A DNA stretch of 55,847 bases from Streptomyces acidicola. GTDB lineage: Bacteria; Actinomycetota; Actinomycetes; Streptomycetales; Streptomycetaceae. The notes under the pieces are model-generated. The model was not told the origin of the DNA. It searched no databases and saw only the letters and a program-made list of their open reading frames with translations. The position numbers and the translations under genes are program-made. The stretch is from the NCBI RefSeq assembly GCF_009377235.1, contig NZ_VMNX01000031.1, positions 1-55,847 of the forward strand, written 5' to 3'. Numbering within the stretch: position 1 is the stretch's first letter; the number at the start of each line of letters is the position of its first letter. This document shows, in pieces, positions 50,919 to 55,847 of this stretch.

Positions 50919-53900
50919 TCAGGCGGCGCCCGCCCGGGTGAGGGAGGGGGCGGGGGCGGCCGTTCCGATGAGCCACATGCCCGGCCGGACCTCGACCGCG
51001 TGGGCGGTGTGGGCGGGGCGGCGGGGAGCGTCCGACGTCAGGCGGGCCGCGGTGCGGCGGATGTACTCCGCCCAGCGGCGGTCCCCGAGCCGTTCCGCGG
51101 CGCGCCGGCACTGCGCCAGCTGACGCATCGCCGCCTCCTTGCGGCCCTGCCGCAGGTTGACCAGGGCCAGCCCGTTCAGCGCCGCCACGACGCCCCGCGA
51201 GTCCCCTCCCGCCGAACACAGGGCCAGAGCCCGCCCGTACCGCCGTGCCGCGGCCCCCAGGCGGCCCTGGCCGAGCAGGATGTCCGCCACACCGATACGG
51301 CAGCGCGCCGCCCCGATCCGGTCACCGGCCAGCTTGAAGGCGTGCTGGGCGTCGGTGTAGTGCCGCACCGCCCGGTCGGCCTCGCGACGCTGCCAGGCGA
51401 GGTCGCCCAGCGAGTACCGGATCACGGCCTCCGCCTCGGTGTCGCCGGCCCGCAGTGCTGCGTTCAGCGCGAGGCGATGGGTCTCCTCCCAGTCCTCCCA
51501 GGCGGCGCAGGCGTGGAAGTACCCCTCGGCGGCCCCCGCGAGCTGCCACACCAGGGGCCAGAGTCCGGCCGCGTGCGTCTGCCGCACCATCTCCACCAGT
51601 CCTGTGGCCTCCTCGCGGAACCAGCGCAGAGGGTTGGCCCCGACGATCCTCTCGGCGTCCGGCTCCATACCCGTGGGTGTGGGGGCGGGTGCGGGTGTGG
51701 GCGCGGGTTCGAGGGAGGTTCTCCAGTCCCTCCCGGGTGTGAGCCGCCGGTCCGCGTGGCGGGCCAGGGTCGCGTAGGTCCGGCCCAGCCGTTCGACGGT
51801 GTCCCGTCGCGTGCGGGCGCTGTCCGCCTCCCCGTCGACCAGGTCCGTGGCCAGCACCCGCAGCAGCGAGTGGAAGGCGTAGCGGACCGTGTGTCCGTCG
51901 GTACGGGCCTCCAGCAGCTGGGCCCGTACGAGCTCCTCGGCCGTCTCCTCCGCCACCGAACGGTCCGTGTCCAGCAGGGCCGCGGCGGTCCACACCCCGA
52001 AGTCGGGGGCCGGGGCCAGGGCCAGCAGCCGGAACGCCCGCTGCAGCGCCGGGCCGACCTCCTGATACCCCGTCATCAGGCTGGACCGGAGGTCGAGGTC
52101 GCCCTCGCGCAGGACGCCGAGCCGGGTCCGCTCGTCGCGCAGGCGCCCCGCGAGCGCGGCGGGCGTGGTGTGGGGGCGTGCCGTGAGGGCCGCCGCCGCC
52201 ACCCGCAGCGCCAGCGGGAAGCAGCCGCACAGCCGGGCGATCTCGGCGACCGCCACCGGATCCTGCGCCATCCGCTCGCCTCCCGCGGCGAGCAGGAGTT
52301 CCACGGCCTCGTCCGGCCGTACCGCGTCCAGCAGCAGATGCTCCGCGCCGTCGAGCGCGGCGGCACTGCGGCGACTGGTGAGGATCACCGCGCAGTCCGC
52401 GGCGGCCTGGAGCAGCGGCCGTATCTGTTCCACCGACGCCGCGTCGTCCAGGACGAGCAGCAGCCGCCGCCCGTGCAGGGCCCGCCGCAGCCGGTCCGTC
52501 ACCTCCTCGGGATCGGTCGGCGGGGCGCCCGGCGTGTCGTCACCGAGGCGGCGCAACAGGGTCGCCCCGGCCTGTGCGGCGCTCAGGGGGCGGCCCTGCG
52601 GTCCGCGCAGCCGCATCATCAGCTGACCGTCCGGGAACAGGTCGGCGACCCGGTGGGCGAGTTGCAGCGCCAGCGAGGTCTTGCCCACGCCGGCCGACCC
52701 GGACACGGCCAGCACCCGCACCGGCCGGCGCCCGGCGCTTCCTCGCAACGCACGTTCCCCGCGGGCCAGTTCCTCGTGGCGGCCGACGAATCCGGGTGTC
52801 ACGGCGGGCAGTACCGGGGCCGGACCGGGGACGAGCAGCGGCCTGCCCCCTTCCTGCCCGGTGTGCCCGGCCTGCCGCGCCTGCTCGGTCTGTGTGGTCT
52901 GTGCGGTCGCGCGCCGGGAAGCCTCCGGGCCGCGCGCGGTGCTGCCGCCGTCCCGGCCCGCGCCGTTCGCATTCGTACCGGGATCAGCATCCGTACCGGT
53001 GGCAGCACCGGTACGGATGCCGGTACCGGCATCCGTACCGGGTGCAGTGCTCGTACCGGCCGTGTCCCGAAGAGGTTGCCAGTCCAGTGACGGATCCCGG
53101 CGCAGGACGCGTTCGTGCAGCCGGGCGAGGGCGGGGCTCGGCTCGACGCCGAGCTCCTCCACGAGGGAGCGGCGCAACTTGCCGTACACCCGCAGGGCGT
53201 CGGATCCGCGGCCTGTCCGGTACAGCGCCACCATGAGGTGCGCGTGGAGGGTCTCCCGCAGGGGGTGCTCGTTGGCGAGGGCCAGCAGTTCACCGGCGAG
53301 TTCCTGGTGACGGCCCAGCCGCAGATCGGCGATGATCCGCTGTTCCAGGACCTCCATCCGCAGTTCGTCGAGGCGGATGGCGGCGGACTCCAGCCGTACG
53401 CCGTGCGGGATTCCCGACAGGGCGGGTCCCGTCCACAGGGCGAGCGCGTCGTGCAGCAGCCGGGAGGCGTGGCCGAAGTCCCCCTCCTGATACGCCGTAC
53501 GGCCCTCGGTCCGCAGCCGTTCGAAGCGGGGCAGGTCGAACTCCCCCTCGGGAACCTGCAGGAGGTAGCCGGGCGCCCGGGTCAGCAGCTCGCCGGCGGA
53601 CCCCCTGTCACGTCTACGCGCGTCAATACGCAGTTCATTTCTACGCGCGTCACTTCTACGCGCGTCAATACGCTGTTCACTTCTACGCGCGTCACGTTTG
53701 TCGATGCCGTCACCGCCGTCGCCTTCGTCTCTTCCGTCGGCGAGCACCTTGCGCAGCTGGGACACGTACACCTGGAGCGTGGTGGTGGCCGTACGCGGCG
53801 GTTCCGTCCCCCACAGTTCGTCGATCAGGCTGTGCACCGGGACCACTTCGCCGGCGTGCACCAGGAGGGTGGCGAGCAGTGCGCGTGGTTTCGCCGCGGA

Positions 53901-53948
53901 CGGAGTGCGGGGCGACAGGCTCACCGGCCCCAGTACCCGGAAACGCAT
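50919..53948 (-). CDS. SARP/AfsR-type transcriptional regulator (OmpR-like DNA-binding, BTAD, NB-ARC, TPR)
   Basis: Of tandem ATGs at 53951 and 53948, the second fits the AAGGAG spacing. 1009 residues: winged-helix DNA-binding domain (about 1-130), BTAD (about 145-285), a Gly/Thr/Asp-rich linker, NB-ARC ATPase with P-loop GSAGVGKTSLALQLAH near 415 and RLLLVLDDAASVEQ near 500, then C-terminal TPR-like helices (about 780-970). AfsR-class regulators activate biosynthetic clusters by binding direct repeats at -35 regions. An in-frame 42-bp duplication (53613-53694, encoding DARRSEQRIDARRSDARRNE-like residues) lengthens the loop before the last beta-hairpin of the DNA-binding domain. It lies next to afsA and is the likely pathway activator. 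Confidence 0.92.
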   Translation of the reverse strand: MRFRVLGPVSLSPRTPSAAKPRALLATLLVHAGEVVPVHSLIDELWGTEPPRTATTTLQVYVSQLRKVLADGRDEGDGGDGIDKRDARRSEQRIDARRSDARRNELRIDARRRDRGSAGELLTRAPGYLLQVPEGEFDLPRFERLRTEGRTAYQEGDFGHASRLLHDALALWTGPALSGIPHGVRLESAAIRLDELRMEVLEQRIIADLRLGRHQELAGELLALANEHPLRETLHAHLMVALYRTGRGSDALRVYGKLRRSLVEELGVEPSPALARLHERVLRRDPSLDWQPLRDTAGTSTAPGTDAGTGIRTGAATGTDADPGTNANGAGRDGGSTARGPEASRRATAQTTQTEQARQAGHTGQEGGRPLLVPGPAPVLPAVTPGFVGRHEELARGERALRGSAGRRPVRVLAVSGSAGVGKTSLALQLAHRVADLFPDGQLMMRLRGPQGRPLSAAQAGATLLRRLGDDTPGAPPTDPEEVTDRLRRALHGRRLLLVLDDAASVEQIRPLLQAAADCAVILTSRRSAAALDGAEHLLLDAVRPDEAVELLLAAGGERMAQDPVAVAEIARLCGCFPLALRVAAAALTARPHTTPAALAGRLRDERTRLGVLREGDLDLRSSLMTGYQEVGPALQRAFRLLALAPAPDFGVWTAAALLDTDRSVAEETAEELVRAQLLEARTDGHTVRYAFHSLLRVLATDLVDGEADSARTRRDTVERLGRTYATLARHADRRLTPGRDWRTSLEPAPTPAPAPTPTGMEPDAERIVGANPLRWFREEATGLVEMVRQTHAAGLWPLVWQLAGAAEGYFHACAAWEDWEETHRLALNAALRAGDTEAEAVIRYSLGDLAWQRREADRAVRHYTDAQHAFKLAGDRIGAARCRIGVADILLGQGRLGAAARRYGRALALCSAGGDSRGVVAALNGLALVNLRQGRKEAAMRQLAQCRRAAERLGDRRWAEYIRRTAARLTSDAPRRPAHTAHAVEVRPGMWLIGTAAPAPSLTRAGAA
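53613..53694 (-). repeat. In-frame short tandem repeat inside the SARP gene
   Basis: The 13-mer TCTACGCGCGTCA occurs at 53613, 53640, 53655 and 53682 (spacing 27, 15, 27; a 42-bp composite unit present twice). All spacings are multiples of 3, so the frame is kept. Each core holds the palindrome ACGCGCGT. The stretch is less GC-rich than its surroundings and encodes Arg/Asp-rich residues. Confidence 0.9.
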
Positions 53949-53986
53949 CATGGGCTCCTTGATCATGGTGGCGCGAGGGGGGTCGG

Positions 53987-55021
53987 TCAGCAGTCCTGGA
54001 GCAGGACGGTGGAGGCGGTGCACAGAACCCGGCTGCCTTGGCTGAAGGCGAGCCGGGTGCGGACGGTGGGCCGTCCCGCGTCGTCGCGGACCGGATCCTG
54101 AGAGGTGACCGTGCAGGTCAGCGGAAGGTCGGCGTCCCCGAAACCGCGGAATGAAGCCCGCAACCGGGTCGTTACGGCGTGGGCGGGCCGCAGCCCGTGC
54201 TGTTCCGCGGCGACGAGCAGCGAGGCCTGCCGGGACGCCTCCAGGAACACCGGACCGGGGACGTGGTCCTCGGGCCCGGCCCCGAAGATCTCGTGTCCGG
54301 GCTCCGGGGTCACGGGCAGCACGAACTCCCCGTGGGTGACCCGCAGGGGCGGACCCACGAGGACGTTCCGCGGACTGCCGCGCCCGACCAGTTCGGGCCG
54401 CACGGCGCGCTGTTCCGTCTTGGCCGCCCCACCCAGGGATGCAGGGGACAGCGGGCGCCGTTGCGCCGGTATGGCGTTCAGGAGGCTCTCCTGGCGGCCG
54501 TGCTCGCGGTGCGGCCGGTACACCTGAGGCGTCAGGAACTGCACCCGTGCGGAGGCGCTCCCGCAGCTGACGCCGTCGATCGCCACGCCGCTCCGGCAGT
54601 CGAGGCCACGCGGCACGCCGCCCACCACGTCCACGGGGGTCAGGGTGATGTCGAGCGTGATGTGGGCCGGTTGGCCGGTACGACGCCACGGGGCGAGGTC
54701 CAGGATGTCGAGCCCGCTGGAGACGAAGACCGCGGGGTGCTCGGGGGGAATCCGGAAGTACTGGTGGGCGACGAAGTGCGTGGCCTGGCACAGGGTCTCG
54801 GCGACGAAGAGCAGGTCGTGGAAGGTGTCCGGCCCGTCATTGAACGTCCCGTGCCGGCTCGGCAGCTCGGCGGAGAGCGCGAAGTGCTGCTCCACCGGCG
54901 CCGTGGCGTCCAGCAGGAAGCCCTCCGGGGTGTTGGGTCTGTGCAGTAGGTGCAGGGGCGCGGTGAGCCCTGTCGGGCGTTGCGCCGACGCTGTGGGCTG
55001 AGACGTGAGAGCGGTGTCCAT
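53987..55021 (-). CDS. afsA: AfsA-family protein (gamma-butyrolactone autoregulator synthase homologue)
   Basis: 344 residues with two hotdog-like AfsA repeats. The first (about 20-165) includes EQHFALSAELPSRHGTFNDG near 43 and ETLCQATHFVAHQYFRIPPE near 75. The second (about 205-340) includes VLPVTPEPGHEIFGAGPEDH near 232 and FLEASRQASLLVAAEQHGL near 258. Start ATG 55021 follows AAGGAG. Family knowledge: AfsA condenses a beta-ketoacyl thioester with dihydroxyacetone phosphate to start A-factor-type signal synthesis. No receptor (ArpA/ScbR-type TetR) is visible nearby, and I see no clear ARE site upstream. It is in line with the SARP gene, 38 bp apart, suggesting co-transcription. Confidence 0.9.
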   Translation of the reverse strand: MDTALTSQPTASAQRPTGLTAPLHLLHRPNTPEGFLLDATAPVEQHFALSAELPSRHGTFNDGPDTFHDLLFVAETLCQATHFVAHQYFRIPPEHPAVFVSSGLDILDLAPWRRTGQPAHITLDITLTPVDVVGGVPRGLDCRSGVAIDGVSCGSASARVQFLTPQVYRPHREHGRQESLLNAIPAQRRPLSPASLGGAAKTEQRAVRPELVGRGSPRNVLVGPPLRVTHGEFVLPVTPEPGHEIFGAGPEDHVPGPVFLEASRQASLLVAAEQHGLRPAHAVTTRLRASFRGFGDADLPLTCTVTSQDPVRDDAGRPTVRTRLAFSQGSRVLCTASTVLLQDC

Positions 55022-55087
55022 AGTCAGCTCCTTCTGCGGTTCCCCCGTGGTGCGCGAGGCATGCGGTCGGCGCGCACAACGCCACAG

Positions 55088-55113
55088 GGCGGTGGCGGGA
55101 TTCCGCCACCGCC
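55088..55113 (-). terminator. Hairpin between the ferredoxin and AfsA-family genes
   Basis: A perfect 11-bp stem GGCGGTGGCGG (55088-55098)/CCGCCACCGCC (55103-55113) with a 4-nt loop, about 120 bp downstream of the ferredoxin stop and 67 bp upstream of the afsA start. It probably ends the ferredoxin transcript. Confidence 0.6.
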
Positions 55114-55231
55114 TCCACGGTGTCTTGGACCACTGGTATCGGCCTGTATCTGGCCTGGAGCCGGACTGGACCGCAGCGGGAATCAGCTGCGCGCAGTCGG
55201 GTTTTGTGATGTACGACGCGTTCTGTGCACT

Positions 55232-55552
55232 CTACGCGGCCTGCTCCGCCAGCGCGGAGACCAGCGGATGGTCGCTGGGGAGCGGACCGGCCGCGCTCGC
55301 CCCGCCGGGCGACCCGAGGTCGGCGAACACCTCGGAGTCCGCCGTCCGGTACCCGCCCCACTCGTCCGGGAGGTCGTCGTCGTAGAAGATCGCCTCCACC
55401 GGGCAGACGGGTTCACAGGCGCCGCAGTCGACGCATTCGTCCGGCTGGATGTAGAGCTTCCTCGGCCCTTCGTAGATGCAGTCGACCGGGCACTCGTCGA
55501 TGCAGGCCCGGTCCTTGACGTCGACACAGGGCTGCGCGATCACGTACGTCAT
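55232..55552 (-). CDS. fdxA: 7Fe ferredoxin (3Fe-4S/4Fe-4S)
   Basis: 106 residues. The two cluster-binding Cys sets are clear: CVDVKDRACIDECPVDCIYE (residues 9-28, one position of the first set spaced for a 3Fe-4S cluster) and CVDCGACEPVCP (about 40-51). The C-terminal DDDLPDEWGGYRTADSEVFA region matches actinobacterial FdxA. It carries electrons in the cytoplasm; the adjacent 2-oxoacid:ferredoxin oxidoreductase subunit upstream on the same strand is an obvious partner, since that enzyme reduces ferredoxin. 84 bp separate the two genes. Confidence 0.93.
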   Translation of the reverse strand: MTYVIAQPCVDVKDRACIDECPVDCIYEGPRKLYIQPDECVDCGACEPVCPVEAIFYDDDLPDEWGGYRTADSEVFADLGSPGGASAAGPLPSDHPLVSALAEQAA

Positions 55553-55636
55553 GCTGTCCCTCTCCAGGGATGTGGCGGTATTCGGCGGTTTACTGCTGTC
55601 TATGGCGTATCAGGTGGATCGGGCGGAACGGGCGGA

Positions 55637-55847
55637 TCAGCCGACGACCGTCCAGGTGTCCCCGCCGGTCAGCAGTGCTGTGAGGTCGCCCTTGCCGTTC
55701 TGTTCGATCGCGGTGTCCAGTTGTTCGGACATCTGGTGGTCGTAGACGGGCCGGTCGACGGAGCGGAGGACGCCGATGGGGGTGTGGTGCAGGGTGTCGG
55801 GGTCGGCCAGGCGGGAGAGGGCGAAGGCGGTGGTGGGGGAGGTGGCG
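55637..55847 (-). CDS. korB: 2-oxoacid:ferredoxin oxidoreductase, beta subunit (C-terminal part)
   Basis: Partial: the gene runs off the right edge; only its last 69 codons and stop (TGA at 55639-55637) are seen. The visible end, with HHTPIGVLRSVDRPVYDHQM, then GKGDLTALLTGGDTWTVVG, matches the C-terminus of the KorB-type subunit, which binds thiamine diphosphate and the iron-sulfur cluster in its N-terminal part (not visible). The complex turns a 2-oxoacid, usually 2-oxoglutarate, into the acyl-CoA with reduced ferredoxin. The ferredoxin gene directly downstream supports this reading. Confidence 0.8.
   Translation of the reverse strand, partial: ATSPTTAFALSRLADPDTLHHTPIGVLRSVDRPVYDHQMSEQLDTAIEQNGKGDLTALLTGGDTWTVVG

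Overview
The window is a high-GC Streptomyces chromosome segment. Evidence: strong GC bias at third codon positions, GTG and TTG starts, chaplins, a BTAD/NB-ARC (SARP) regulator, an AfsA-type gamma-butyrolactone synthase homologue, and many GTGA/ATGA start-stop overlaps. No rRNA, tRNA, intact transposase or CRISPR array was seen. All coordinates and domain calls were read by eye; no database search was run.

Layout. (1) 0.2-9.3 kb: a fused S15-type hydrolase/ABC ATPase with its permease, a von Willebrand factor A lipoprotein, a TetR regulator divergent from a short-chain dehydrogenase with a 20-bp palindrome between them, and a long-chain acyl-CoA synthetase. (2) 9.5-10.6 kb: a truncated chaplin relic and a long two-domain chaplin with a sorting signal. 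(3) 10.7-25.7 kb: an exopolysaccharide locus. A flavoprotein/ATP-grasp pair is followed by a GH26-like secreted glycosidase on the opposite strand, then a tightly coupled minus-strand operon: DUF3344-like exported protein, GT4, polyprenyl glycosylphosphotransferase, O-antigen-ligase-like polymerase, MurJ/Wzx-like flippase, polysaccharide deacetylase, GT4, Wzz-like co-polymerase and FemAB/GNAT-like transferase. A ~300-bp IS200/IS605-like remnant lies inside this operon. (4) 26.1-31.2 kb: small secreted proteins: a 243-aa protein, an Asn-Pro-Ala-Pro-Ala-Gln repeat protein, a short chaplin, and a duplicated array of two unnamed small families (A and B) plus a short paralogue (C) of the repeat protein. 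Conserved upstream boxes and strong hairpins punctuate the array.

(5) 31.3-50.9 kb: a biosynthetic gene cluster. An FkbH-type glyceryl-ACP synthase, KASIII-like enzyme, stand-alone ACP, E2-type acyltransferase and alpha/beta-hydrolase match the known enzyme set for 5-methylene tetronates (agglomerin/RK-682 logic). They sit with a fatty acyl-AMP ligase, an ACP, two acyl-CoA dehydrogenase homologues and a single KS-AT-ACP polyketide module without reductive domains. My inference: a free fatty acid is activated and loaded on an ACP, desaturated, extended once with malonyl-CoA to a beta-ketoacyl-ACP, condensed with a glyceryl unit, then acylated and eliminated to give an unsaturated 3-acyl-5-methylenetetronate. 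A Sfp-type phosphopantetheinyl transferase activates the carriers. A 47-bp tandem repeat of about 660 bp separates fkbH from the main operon.

(6) 50.9-55.8 kb: a SARP regulator and an AfsA homologue, likely controlling the cluster, then a 7Fe ferredoxin and the C-terminal end of a 2-oxoacid:ferredoxin oxidoreductase beta subunit that runs off the window.
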